Shown here: positions 1 through 8,892 of the stretch, one piece after another | Layout of the letters: every line of letters starts with the position of its first letter | Position numbering within the stretch: position 1 is the stretch's first letter | Origin: Hafnia paralvei ATCC 29927 | GTDB lineage: Bacteria; Pseudomonadota; Gammaproteobacteria; Enterobacterales; Enterobacteriaceae | Assembly: GCF_001655005.1 (NCBI RefSeq) | Contig: NZ_LXET01000029.1 | Location: 109,374-173,373, forward strand | Length of the DNA stretch: 64,000 bases | Direction of reading: 5' to 3' | Notes under the pieces: generated by a model | Database searches by the model: none | What the model was told of the DNA's origin: nothing | Seen by the model: the letters and a program-made list of their open reading frames with translations, nothing else | Position numbers and translations under genes: made by a program

Positions 1-278
1 AGGTGAATCAACTGCTGCGGCAGGCAAACCTTGAAGGGCAGTTTCCCTTGTTGGCGGGCTATTACCACACGCAATTACAAAATCTGATTCTGGTATCTGC
101 AGGGCTGCATGCCAAAATTCATGCCGGAGAGCATTTGATACAGCTGAGCAGCGGTGTTCCGCTAGGAACCATGGGATCAATCCATGTCAATCAGGTGAGC
201 CAACGCTGCAGTCACTGGCAGAGCCAGATTTGGGGCGCAGGTGGACATTTAAAGTTGATGCTGACATCCCCGCAATAA
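1..278 (+). CDS. rssB: RssB, C-terminal end (partial at left edge)
   Basis: This is the last ~91 residues of a longer gene cut by the window edge; the in-frame GTG at 3 is internal and not a real start. The tail reads PLGTMGS...NQVSQRCSHWQSQIWGAGGHLKLML, which matches the end of the RssB (SprE) output domain as I remember it from E. coli. RssB is the response-regulator adaptor that delivers the sigma factor RpoS to the ClpXP protease. The next gene downstream is galU, as in E. coli (rssB-galU-hns-tdk-adhE), which supports the call. The receiver domain lies outside the window. Confidence 0.85.
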   Translation, partial: VNQLLRQANLEGQFPLLAGYYHTQLQNLILVSAGLHAKIHAGEHLIQLSSGVPLGTMGSIHVNQVSQRCSHWQSQIWGAGGHLKLMLTSPQ

Positions 279-496
279 TAAATCCGTTTTCAGTTTTATC
301 TGCTTCCAAGAATGAGGCATTGATGGGCAATTAATAATCTAAAAGCAGGTTTGCTGGTAATATCTTCAATCAATCTGTAATTGCCTTGAAATTAATGCGC
401 ATAAACTACGAACTGATATACTCGCGCTGGTAATTAGCATTCATGTCCGGAAGAAGAACGGAAATGAACATAGAGCTAAACGATTAGAGAGGTTGT

Positions 497-1411
497 ATGT
501 CAACGTCAGTAAGAAAAATCAGAAAAGCTGTTATACCTGTTGCCGGACTTGGAACTCGCATGTTGCCAGCAACCAAAGCTATCCCAAAAGAGATGCTTCC
601 GTTGGTCGATAAGCCGCTGATTCAATATGTTGTTAATGAGTGTATTGCTGCGGGTATTAACGAGATTATTCTGGTTACTCACTCTTCAAAAAACTCTATT
701 GAAAACCATTTTGACACCAGCTTTGAATTAGAAGCCATGCTGGAAAAGCGTGTAAAACGCCAGTTGCTCGCCGAGGTTCAATCTATTTGTCCTAAGCATG
801 TCACTATTATGCAGGTTCGTCAGGGACTGGCTAAAGGGCTTGGACATGCAATCCTATGTGCTTATCCACTGGTTGGTGATGAGCCGTTCGCTGTCATCCT
901 GCCAGATGTGATTTTGGATGAGTACACTTCGGATCTGAGTAAAGATAACCTAAGCGAAATGTTGTCACGCTACGAAGAAACTGGTCACAGCCAAATTATG
1001 GTTGAGCCAGTACCGATGGAAAATGTGTCTAACTACGGCGTTGCAGATTGCAGCGGTGTTGATCTGAAGGCCGGTGAAAGTACTCCGATGAAAGCGGTAG
1101 TAGAGAAGCCTGCGCGCGATAAGGCGCCTTCAAATCTTTCCATCGTTGGTCGCTATGTCTTGTCTCCAGAAATTTGGCCTCTGCTTTCTAAGACACCTCC
1201 TGGTGCGGGTGAGGAGATTCAGCTCACAGATGCCATTGCCATGTTAATGAAGAAAGAAACCGTTGAAGCATATCATCTGAAAGGCTTAAGCCACGACTGC
1301 GGCAACAAAATGGGCTATATGCAAGCCTTCGTGGAATACGGTATGCGCCATGCTTCTTTAGGCAAGGAATTCACTAGCTGGTTAAAGTCACTGGACTTAA
1401 ATGACGAATAG
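497..1411 (+). CDS. galU: UTP-glucose-1-phosphate uridylyltransferase
   Basis: GalU makes UDP-glucose from UTP and glucose-1-phosphate in the cytosol. UDP-glucose feeds galactose use, trehalose, lipopolysaccharide core and osmoregulated glucans. The 304-residue product is full length (E. coli ~302). Its N-terminus carries the nucleotidyltransferase signature AGLGTRMLPATKAIPKEMLP (residues ~16-35), with the G-x-G-T-R nucleotide loop and the PKEMLP lysine. The ATG at 497 follows an AGAGAGG ribosome site. It lies 218 bp after rssB and ends in a terminator at 1445-1469. Nothing is abnormal. Confidence 0.97.
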   Translation: MSTSVRKIRKAVIPVAGLGTRMLPATKAIPKEMLPLVDKPLIQYVVNECIAAGINEIILVTHSSKNSIENHFDTSFELEAMLEKRVKRQLLAEVQSICPKHVTIMQVRQGLAKGLGHAILCAYPLVGDEPFAVILPDVILDEYTSDLSKDNLSEMLSRYEETGHSQIMVEPVPMENVSNYGVADCSGVDLKAGESTPMKAVVEKPARDKAPSNLSIVGRYVLSPEIWPLLSKTPPGAGEEIQLTDAIAMLMKKETVEAYHLKGLSHDCGNKMGYMQAFVEYGMRHASLGKEFTSWLKSLDLNDE

Positions 1412-1444
1412 CGACAGCGCTAGCTAAGCGATATCGTGATAGAG

Positions 1445-1469
1445 GGGATGCATGTGCATCCCTTTTTTT
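1445..1469 (+). terminator. Rho-independent terminator after galU
   Basis: An inverted repeat GGGATGCA-TG-TGCATCCC (1445-1462) is followed directly by seven T residues, 33 bp after the galU stop codon. Confidence 0.85.
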
Positions 1470-2132
1470 ATTTGGTAAATTTTTTTTGATAAAGAGTGAA
1501 TAGTTTTTGAAGTAAATAATTGTCACAAACTAGATACGGTTTAATTTAAATTTTGTCTAATATCTCAGTGGAAGCAACAAACTATGACAAGGGCGAGCTT
1601 GCTTTACAAAAGCGATGTCTTCTTCAATCATGTTCGCCATTCAGGAATCTTCTTGTCTCAACTCAGATATTCGGGAACAGTCCCATACCTCTTTTGTAGT
1701 AATGATGGCTTGTGTGGAAAAAGATTAGCCAGATTGAAGATTCATAATATCAATATAACCATAGTTTCTGATGTTTATTACTTAAAGCCTATGTTGCGCT
1801 ATCCTCTAGCGAAAATGGATTTCGCTACTGAGCTATTCTCTGCACAACAAAGAATGAAACGACAGAGAAGATGTAAAAATTAAACCAAAGGAGATCTTTT
1901 TCAGCCGTTGTCCCATGATGCCTTTAGCGTTTCATTTAGCCTGATGGTTTCCCTAAAGGGTTTGCATTCCTAAATTGATAGATAGGAGAAGTGTTCATAA
2001 CACCCTCGTCTGGTGTTTGGCATGGATGTGAAATGGCACAGAATAGTGGCGCAATATCCTCTATCTTTAAGTTTATAAACTGGCGGGGAAATCGTGAGGA
2101 GAGGGATATTGAAATGACAGCGAATTGCAGGT
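1470..2132. other. galU-hns intergenic region, no supported gene
   Basis: About 660 bp between the galU and hns terminators. One open frame (1584-1883, 99 codons) exists, but it has no convincing ribosome site and its product resembles nothing I know. I see no tRNA, repeat or clear promoter. It is longer than a convergent spacer needs to be. Confidence 0.4.
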
Positions 2133-2165
2133 AAAAAAAATAGCCTCATAAGAGGCTATTTTGAC
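2133..2165 (-). terminator. Terminator of hns (bidirectional shape)
   Basis: Inverted repeat AATAGCCTC-ATAA-GAGGCTATT. Read on the minus strand it is followed by a run of eight T residues (A run on the plus strand at about 2133-2141). It lies just downstream of the hns stop. Confidence 0.85.
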
Positions 2166-2194
2166 TGATTCAATGGTAATGTTCGCGAGGAAAA

Positions 2195-2602
2195 TTACAG
2201 CAGGAAATCGTCCAGAGACTTACCTTGTTCTTCAATAGCGTGCTTGATAACTGCTGGGGTACGGCCTTGGCCGGTCCAGGTTTTAGTTTCGCCATTTTCA
2301 TCAACATACTGGTACTTAGCTGGACGCGCAGCGCGCTTAGCTTTACCTGGTGCTTTACCCGCAGCCATGCTCTGCAGCAGTTCGTTAGGGTCGATACCGT
2401 CTGCAATCAGCATTTCGCGATATTGCTGCAGTTTGCGGGTACGCTCTTCGATTTCTGCTTGAGCCTGGCTATCTTCTTCACGACGTTCTTTTACGACAAC
2501 TTCCAACTTCTCCAGCATTTCTTCCAGAGTTTCTAAAGAGCATTCTCTAGCCTGAGCACGAAGAGTACGGATGTTGTTCAGAATTTTTAATGCTTCGCTC
2601 AT
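2195..2602 (-). CDS. hns: Nucleoid-associated silencing protein H-NS
   Basis: H-NS coats AT-rich and horizontally acquired DNA and represses it. The 135-residue product has the usual two parts. The N-terminal coiled-coil dimerisation region (~1-64, with Cys21) is followed by a linker and the C-terminal DNA-binding domain with TWTGQGRTP (108-116). Within it Gln112-Gly113-Arg114 is the AT-hook-like loop that enters the minor groove. E. coli H-NS has 137 residues; here the end is DDFLL, slightly shorter. It is transcribed divergently from tdk across a 619 bp AT-rich spacer, where autoregulation is known in E. coli. Confidence 0.97.
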   Translation of the reverse strand: MSEALKILNNIRTLRAQARECSLETLEEMLEKLEVVVKERREEDSQAQAEIEERTRKLQQYREMLIADGIDPNELLQSMAAGKAPGKAKRAARPAKYQYVDENGETKTWTGQGRTPAVIKHAIEEQGKSLDDFLL

Positions 2603-3221
2603 TGTCCTAATCTCAAATTATATTGGTGGGGGGCGTCTCGATTATAATAGAGTGCCAGTTTATTTAACGCAATAGTGAATTTTGTAAGATTAGCAAAATA
2701 TTTCGTAATATAAGCAAATAATGCCTCTTTAAACACTACAACGAATATAGCTGCTTGTTATTCAGATTACAATAGACCTCATTACCAGCAAAACCGATAG
2801 AGGTGACTATTAAAATATATACCTACAAGCCTCATTGCTATGTCCCATCGGTGGATATTTTTTGTTGATTAAATCTACAGGTTTTAAGCAGAGCATACTC
2901 ATGTAACAGAATTCATCGTTACATATAAGATAGTAAAGAGTGACGATTATCAGAGCTTCGGAGTGCTAAACCCCTTTATAGTTGCAATTCTATCAATTAG
3001 CAAAAACAGAGTTTGTGAGGGAATGATTTTGTTTGATTAAGTGATGCCGCACTCATTTTTAGCCAAAATATTGTTTTAACAGATATTGATATAGATACGG
3101 GCTTTAAGAATATCTCAGTTAGACAATCAGCATTTTACCTAATTTTCTCCCATCATCGTTGTGCTGGCTGTGATAAAATCGCGCCAGTTACGCAATTCTA
3201 AATGGGGGCTTAGGGCAGGTT
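2603..3221. other. hns-tdk divergent regulatory region
   Basis: A 619 bp AT-rich spacer that must contain the promoters of hns (leftward) and tdk (rightward). No open frame with coding character and no stem-loop with a T tract was seen. The AT-rich, probably curved sequence fits H-NS autoregulation, which is inferred from E. coli. Confidence 0.5.
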
Positions 3222-3797
3222 GTGGCACAACTATATTTTTATTATTCAGCGATGAATGCAGGTAAATCAACGGCGTTACTCCAGTCTTCCTACAACTATC
3301 AGGAACGAGGAATGCGGACTTTGGTATTTACTGCGGAAATTGATAATCGCTTTGGGGTAGGGAAGGTCAGTTCACGTATTGGTCTGAGTTCACAGGCTCA
3401 GCTATATAATAGCCAAACGGCTCTATTTGACATGATTCGCCAAGAGAATGAATCTCTACCGGTCAACTGTGTATTGGTTGATGAGTGCCAGTTCTTAACC
3501 AAAGATCAGGTAAATCAACTTTCCGACGTTGTGGATTCTCTTGATATTCCCGTGTTGTGTTATGGGCTGAGGACAGATTTCCGCGGTGAGCTATTTGGTG
3601 GTAGCCAATATCTATTAGCCTGGGCAGACAAACTTGTCGAACTTAAGACCATTTGTCACTGCGGTCGCAAGGCGAATATGGTTCTGCGCTTGGATGAGCA
3701 TGGTAACGCGCTGAAAGACGGTGAGCAGGTCGTTATCGGTGGCAATGAAAGCTATGTATCGGTATGTCGTAAACACTACAAAGATGCGCTAGCGTGA
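3222..3797 (+). CDS. tdk: Thymidine kinase
   Basis: Tdk phosphorylates thymidine to dTMP in the pyrimidine salvage pathway. The 191-residue product begins at a GTG with MAQLYFYYSAMNAGKSTALL. AGKST (13-17) is the P-loop, DECQF (87-91) carries the catalytic Glu88, and the zinc-ribbon ligands are visible as C-H-C near 145-147 and C-R-K-H near 182-185. The alignment to E. coli Tdk starts at the same residue, which supports the GTG start. The C-terminal tail is about 14 residues shorter than in E. coli. It sits between hns and adhE as in E. coli. Confidence 0.95.
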   Translation: MAQLYFYYSAMNAGKSTALLQSSYNYQERGMRTLVFTAEIDNRFGVGKVSSRIGLSSQAQLYNSQTALFDMIRQENESLPVNCVLVDECQFLTKDQVNQLSDVVDSLDIPVLCYGLRTDFRGELFGGSQYLLAWADKLVELKTICHCGRKANMVLRLDEHGNALKDGEQVVIGGNESYVSVCRKHYKDALA

Positions 3798-4121
3798 TAT
3801 TTGACGACGCTACACAAGCCAGATAAGACCATAGATAAAGCGCACCTCAGTTTCTGGGCGTGCGCTTGCTCCGTTAGATACCTTTCTATTCATGTGGCTA
3901 TCGCCGCTTCTATTTATCTAGCGTTGAGCCTCGTTAGCGAACATTTTACGGGTCATGGCGTTTCCATAAGGCTTTCAAACAGCGAATTTCAATTTTCTTA
4001 CTTAATACATAAATTTTATTTATATTTTATTCTAATTCATGCGGCGATAGAGTTTTAAAATAGAAGATATGAGTTTTAAGAATTATAAAAATAGATTAAA
4101 CAGCAATTAACTGAGTACAGG
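3798..4121. other. tdk-adhE convergent spacer, no gene seen
   Basis: The 324 bp contain an 85-codon open frame that would need a TTG start at 3801 and has no ribosome site; I do not regard it as a gene. The right half is very AT-rich. The adhE terminator follows. Confidence 0.4.
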
Positions 4122-4153
4122 ACAAAAAAAACCCGCCATCGGCGGGTTTTTCT
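4122..4153 (-). terminator. Terminator between tdk and adhE
   Basis: CCCGCC-ATC-GGCGGG (4132-4146) is flanked by eight A on the left and five T on the right, so it can work in both directions. It serves adhE on the minus strand and probably tdk on the plus strand. Confidence 0.9.
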
Positions 4154-4168
4154 ATAAGAAGAGTCTAA

Positions 4169-6838
4169 TTATTTTTTAGATTTCTTTTCCGGTTTTGCGG
4201 CTGGAGCTTTAACGGTTTCAACTTCAAGCGACTCACTGAATTCACGGCCGTAGTAAGTATCCATCAGAATCTGCTTCAGTTCGGAGATCAGTGGGTAACG
4301 CGGGTTAGCCCCCGTACACTGGTCATCGAACGCATCTTCAGACAGTTTGTCTACTTTAGCCAAGAAGTCTGCTTCCTGAACGCCAGCTTCACGAATAGAC
4401 GCAGGGATACCCAGCTCTGCTTTGATGCTATCCAACCAGACCAACAGTTTTTCGATCTTAGCTGCAGTACGGTCGCCCGGTGCACTCAGACCCAAGTGGT
4501 CTGCGATTTCAGCATAACGACGACGAGCCTGAGGACGATCGTATTGGCTGAATGCAGTCTGTTTGGTTGGGTTGTCATTCGCGTTATAGCGGATCACGTT
4601 AGAGATCAGCAGGGCGTTAGCTAAACCGTGAGGGATGTGGAACTCAGAACCCAGTTTATGAGCCATTGAGTGACACACACCCAAGAAGGCGTTGGCAAAT
4701 GCAATACCCGCAATAGTTGCTGCGTTATGGACACGCTCACGAGCTACTGGGTTTTTAGCGCCTTCTGCATAGCTTGCTGGCAGGTTTTCTTTCAGCAGTT
4801 TCAATGCTTGTAGTGCTTGACCATCGGAGTATTCGTTAGCCAGTACAGAAACATAAGCTTCCAGAGCATGAGTCACCGCATCAAGACCACCGAAGGCACA
4901 CAGTGATTTCGGCATGTTCATGACCAGGTTAGCATCAACGATGGCCATATCTGGCGTCAGTGCATAGTCAGCTAATGGATATTTCTGGCCTGTCGCATCA
5001 TCAGTTACAACGGCAAACGGAGTGACTTCTGAACCGGTACCTGAAGTGGTTGTGACCGCGATCATTTTCGCTTTCACGCCCATTTTAGGGAATTTGTAGA
5101 TACGCTTACGAATGTCCATAAAGCGCAGTGCCAGTTCTTCGAAGTGAGTTTCTGGATGCTCGTACATCACCCACATGATTTTTGCAGCGTCCATCGGTGA
5201 ACCACCGCCCAGCGCAATAATCACGTCAGGTTTGAAGGAGTTCATCAGCTCTGCACCTTTACGAACAATGCTCAGAGTTGGATCAGCTTCAACCTCGAAG
5301 AACACTTCAGTTTCGATACCGTGGCCTTTCAAGACCTTCGTGATCTGATCGGCATAGCCATTGTTGAACAGGAAGCGGTCAGTCACGATGAAGGCACGTT
5401 TTGCACCGTCAGATGCTACTTCATCCAGCGCGATTGGCAGGGAGCCACGGCGGAAGTAGATAGATTTCGGAAGTTTATGCCACAACATGTTTTCTGCTCG
5501 CTTCGCTACGGTTTTTTTGTTCATCAGGTGTTTAGGCCCGACGTTTTCAGAGATGGAGTTACCACCCCAAGAACCACAACCCAGAGTCAACGATGGAGCA
5601 AGTTTGAAGTTATACAGGTCACCGATACCACCCTGAGAAGCCGGGGTGTTAATCAGGATACGTGCGGTCTTCATTTTTTCGCCGAAGTAATTCACACGTT
5701 CAGGTTGGTTATCCTGATCGGTATACAGGCAAGAGGTGTGGCCAATGCCGCCCATCTCAACCAGTTTTTCAGCTTTTGCGACGGCTTCTTCGAAGTTTTT
5801 GGCACGATACATGGCCAGCGTTGGCGACAGTTTTTCATGAGCGAATGGCTCTGATTCGTCAACCACTTTGACTTCACCAATCAGGATCTTGGTGGTTGCA
5901 GGAACAGTGATACCCGCCATCTTCGCGATTTCAGTCGCAGGCTGACCAACGATAGCCGCATTCAGTCCGCCATTTTTCAGGATGATATCCTGAACGGCTT
6001 TCAGTTCTTTACCTTGCAGCATATAGCCGCCGTGAGTTGCAAAACGCTCACGTACTGCATCATAAACAGAGTCCACTACGATAACAGACTGTTCAGAAGC
6101 ACAGATTACGCCGTTATCGAAGGTTTTAGACATCAGGATAGAGGCTACAACACGTTTGATATCGGCGGTTTCGTCGACAACAACCGGAGTGTTACCTGCA
6201 CCTACGCCGATAGCCGGTTTACCAGAGCTGTATGCCGCTTTCACCATACCTGGGCCACCAGTGGCCAGAATCAGGTTGATATCTGGGTGGTGCATCAGTT
6301 GGTTAGACAGCTCAACGCTAGGCTGATCGATCCAGCCGATGATGTCTTTAGGTGCGCCCGCCGCGATAGCCGCTTGCAACACGATATCTGCAGCTTTATT
6401 CGTTGCATTTTTTGCACGAGGATGCGGAGAGAAGATGATACCGTTACGCGTTTTCAGGCTGATAAGAGCCTTAAAGATTGCCGTAGAGGTAGGGTTTGTG
6501 GTTGGAACAATACCACAGATGATGCCGATAGGTTCAGCGATGGTGATGGTACCAAAGGTATCGTCCTGAGACAGAATACCGCAGGTCTTTTCATCTTTAT
6601 ACGCGTTGTAGATATATTCAGAAGCGAAGTGGTTTTTAATCACTTTATCTTCCACGATACCCATGCCAGATTCCTCAACGGCTAATTTAGCCAATGGGAT
6701 ACGGGCATCAGCAGCTGCCAGAGCGGCGGCACGGAAGATTTTATCGACTTGCTCTTGAGTGTAATTGGCAAACTCACGCTGGGCTTTTTTTACACGCGCT
6801 ACTAACGCATCCAGTTCAGCGATATTGGTTACAGCCAT
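4169..6838 (-). CDS. adhE: Bifunctional acetaldehyde-CoA / alcohol dehydrogenase
   Basis: AdhE turns acetyl-CoA into acetaldehyde and then ethanol with two NADH during fermentation, and assembles into spirosomes. The 889 residues align to E. coli AdhE without gaps over the counted motifs. The N-terminal aldehyde dehydrogenase half carries the catalytic Cys246 in GVICASEQ. The C-terminal iron alcohol dehydrogenase half has GGGSPMDAAK (544-553) and iron ligands Asp653, His657, His723 and His737. Glu568 is unchanged. The C-terminus is lysine and alanine rich. The ATG follows an AGGAGAG ribosome site. The long upstream region contains a CRP-type palindrome. Confidence 0.98.
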   Translation of the reverse strand: MAVTNIAELDALVARVKKAQREFANYTQEQVDKIFRAAALAAADARIPLAKLAVEESGMGIVEDKVIKNHFASEYIYNAYKDEKTCGILSQDDTFGTITIAEPIGIICGIVPTTNPTSTAIFKALISLKTRNGIIFSPHPRAKNATNKAADIVLQAAIAAGAPKDIIGWIDQPSVELSNQLMHHPDINLILATGGPGMVKAAYSSGKPAIGVGAGNTPVVVDETADIKRVVASILMSKTFDNGVICASEQSVIVVDSVYDAVRERFATHGGYMLQGKELKAVQDIILKNGGLNAAIVGQPATEIAKMAGITVPATTKILIGEVKVVDESEPFAHEKLSPTLAMYRAKNFEEAVAKAEKLVEMGGIGHTSCLYTDQDNQPERVNYFGEKMKTARILINTPASQGGIGDLYNFKLAPSLTLGCGSWGGNSISENVGPKHLMNKKTVAKRAENMLWHKLPKSIYFRRGSLPIALDEVASDGAKRAFIVTDRFLFNNGYADQITKVLKGHGIETEVFFEVEADPTLSIVRKGAELMNSFKPDVIIALGGGSPMDAAKIMWVMYEHPETHFEELALRFMDIRKRIYKFPKMGVKAKMIAVTTTSGTGSEVTPFAVVTDDATGQKYPLADYALTPDMAIVDANLVMNMPKSLCAFGGLDAVTHALEAYVSVLANEYSDGQALQALKLLKENLPASYAEGAKNPVARERVHNAATIAGIAFANAFLGVCHSMAHKLGSEFHIPHGLANALLISNVIRYNANDNPTKQTAFSQYDRPQARRRYAEIADHLGLSAPGDRTAAKIEKLLVWLDSIKAELGIPASIREAGVQEADFLAKVDKLSEDAFDDQCTGANPRYPLISELKQILMDTYYGREFSESLEVETVKAPAAKPEKKSKK

Positions 6839-7418
6839 AATGCTCTCCTGATAATGTTAAACTTTTTTAGTCAATGAGCCGCACAAGCAACAAGTATAGA
6901 CAGATAAATGCGCTCTCTTTCAGAAACTATATGCACTAAAAAGTTCCTGTTGGCTGATTTGCTAAAACAGCTTAGCTAGCAGTGGAGAAGTAAAGCCTGT
7001 GTTAAACTTGAACAGTTTGGCTTTCTGCTAATCAGTGGGCTGAATGATGATAGCAGCCCTTTACTGTGATACTGAGCTTAACCATTCTTGGGTAGTTGTT
7101 TTGTGATGTAAGTCACAAAAATACCAAGCTGACACCTTTCAGCAATGTGAGATTGAGACGATTTCTCATTAGTAACCAAGTACACTGAATTTTGCAGCGA
7201 AGTATCGATAAAATAAAACATTTTTGCAACATTTGGGCGTTTTTCTGCCATCTACAAAGCCGCTGCAAGAAATTAGTCTTAGAGCATAGATCAAGGCCTG
7301 TATTTCCATTACATTAGCGCCGCAAGAACGTATCCTTTTTCTTGTTATTTACTGGCATTGTTCCACGTAATGATGTCTTGAATGACAGAAGCGTTATTTA
7401 ACATGGTTTTTGGAGAGT
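6839..7418. other. adhE-ychE divergent regulatory region
   Basis: The 580 bp between the divergent adhE and ychE genes hold no gene. The region contains the perfect TGTGA-N6-TCACA site described separately. E. coli adhE is known for a long leader and control by Cra, Fis and NarL; those sites I could not assign here. Confidence 0.5.
7102..7117. promoter_or_regulatory. CRP-type palindrome upstream of adhE
   Basis: TGTGATGTAAGTCACA matches the CRP half-sites TGTGA-N6-TCACA exactly. It lies about 265-280 bp upstream of the adhE start and about 300 bp upstream of ychE. Which gene it serves is unknown. Confidence 0.6.
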
Positions 7419-8066
7419 ATGGTGAGCCAGTCTTTGCTGGATTTATCTGGTTATATTAAGTTTTTTGTCGGGCTCTTTGCGCTGGTGAACCCGGTGGGTA
7501 TTTTGCCCGTGTTTATCAGCATGACGAGCTATCAGGCTGTTGCTGCACGTAATAAAACCAATCTGACAGCCAACATGTCAGTTGCCATCATTCTTATCTC
7601 CTCTCTATTACTGGGCGACTCGATACTGATGTTCTTTGGTATCTCGATCGATTCTTTCCGAATTGCGGGTGGGATCTTGGTCGTAACCATTGCAATGTCC
7701 ATGATTAGCGGCAAGCTGGGTGAGGATAAGCAGAACAAGCAAGAAAAATCAGAAACTGCGATCCGAGAAAACGTTGGCGTGGTACCGCTGGCGCTGCCGC
7801 TAATGGCGGGGCCGGGGGCGATCAGCTCAACGATTGTTTGGAGCTCTCGTTATCACGGATGGCAGAACTTGCTTGGCTTTTCTGCCGCAATCATCGTTTT
7901 TGCCTTTTGCTGTTGGTTGTTATTTCGAGCAGCACCCTTACTCGTCCGCCTTTTAGGCCAAACGGGAATTAACGTTATCACGCGAATTATGGGTCTGCTA
8001 TTAATGGCGTTAGGGATTGAGTTTATCGTCACCGGCCTGCGTTCTATTTTCCCCGGATTGCTATAA
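7419..8066 (+). CDS. ychE: YchE, MarC-family inner-membrane protein
   Basis: A multi-pass inner membrane protein of the MarC (UPF0056) family, whose role is not established. About six hydrophobic segments are visible, with the family landmarks ALVNPVGI near the N-terminus and PLALPLMAGPGAISS in the middle, where two half-repeats meet. Length is 215 residues, as in E. coli. The open frame reaches an upstream TTG, but the ribosome site TGGAGAG at 7411-7417 favours ATG at 7419 or the adjacent GTG at 7422, which lines up exactly with the E. coli start. It stands between adhE and oppA, as in E. coli. Confidence 0.92.
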   Translation: MVSQSLLDLSGYIKFFVGLFALVNPVGILPVFISMTSYQAVAARNKTNLTANMSVAIILISSLLLGDSILMFFGISIDSFRIAGGILVVTIAMSMISGKLGEDKQNKQEKSETAIRENVGVVPLALPLMAGPGAISSTIVWSSRYHGWQNLLGFSAAIIVFAFCCWLLFRAAPLLVRLLGQTGINVITRIMGLLLMALGIEFIVTGLRSIFPGLL

Positions 8067-8090
8067 GCGCATCACCATTGACGTTTTATA

Positions 8091-8126
8091 AAACCGCTGC
8101 TGGCTACGCCAATGGCGGTTTTTTTA
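8091..8126 (+). terminator. Terminator after ychE
   Basis: AAACCGC (8091-8097) pairs with GCGGTTT (8115-8121), with a GC-containing loop and a run of T residues immediately after it. Confidence 0.8.
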
Positions 8127-8892
8127 TCTAAGAAAGCTCATAGATAAAAATATTACCAATCACTTTTTCAAATCATAAATCTGCTGAATTTCAATAGTTT
8201 CGCCTCATTCTTACGATCACTCAATGAGTCAATATGCACATTTTTTGTGCAAAAAATCACATCATAACATTCTGTCATATCTACCAAAGAGTGCGTGTAT
8301 AAAACGCTCATAGGATCATGTGTGGTTGAATATTCTTACATTTATTCATTAAACGATGTATTACTTCATAAGTAACACCAAGCCTGAATGATTCGGTTTA
8401 TCTCTGCGCATGATAAAAAGATATTATGTTATATCAGCGAGTTAACATTGATCTTTTGATCCCTCCGGTGCAGTCTGTTGAGAGGCCAAAAATAAAATTT
8501 AGAGAATTGCGTAACATTTTAATAAAAATAATTCGCAGTGATTTTAACCATCTGTTAGCTTTTGGGCTTAATCACTGTGCTTTAGGCCGATGATAAAACA
8601 TTCTGCTGCCATCTTTATTGCGATGAGAATGGCGTGAGTTGCAGATTAATTCATGATCATCCAGAGAACGTGCTGACCTTGCGTTCTCGGTATAAAAGAA
8701 AGAGGTCTTTTTACTACCACATTCCGTATCAACAAATTCGTTCCTTGCTGATATGGAGATAAATCTCAACCCAGGTTTTTTGAACGGCAATAACGCGGTG
8801 ACTGAATCTGCGATGTCGTTCTCAACACCAAGGGGAATAACAACAGTTGGCGTGCTCTGATGAGCATTCTATAAATGGGGAGTGGGTATACA
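8127..8892 (+). promoter_or_regulatory. Long upstream and leader region of oppA
   Basis: The 766 bp before oppA hold no convincing gene. The left part is AT-rich. The last 100 bp form the likely mRNA leader, with a CA-rich, single-stranded-looking segment at 8823-8846 (AACACCAAGG...AACAACAG) about 50-70 nt before the start codon. That resembles sites that the small RNA GcvB pairs with in other enterobacterial oppA leaders. The promoter itself was not located with certainty. Confidence 0.5.

Noticed and set aside
1584..1883. 99-codon open frame between galU and hns
   Set aside because: It has no good ribosome site and no recognisable domain, and its codon use looks random. It is kept only as a remark in the intergenic entry.
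3801..4058. 85-codon open frame after tdk
   Set aside because: It needs a TTG start 3 bp after the tdk stop, has no ribosome site, and its AT-rich tail gives an artificial hydrophobic sequence.
6014..6685. 223-codon frame antisense to adhE
   Set aside because: Its reverse strand is the highly conserved AdhE coding sequence with intact active-site residues; this is a shadow frame.
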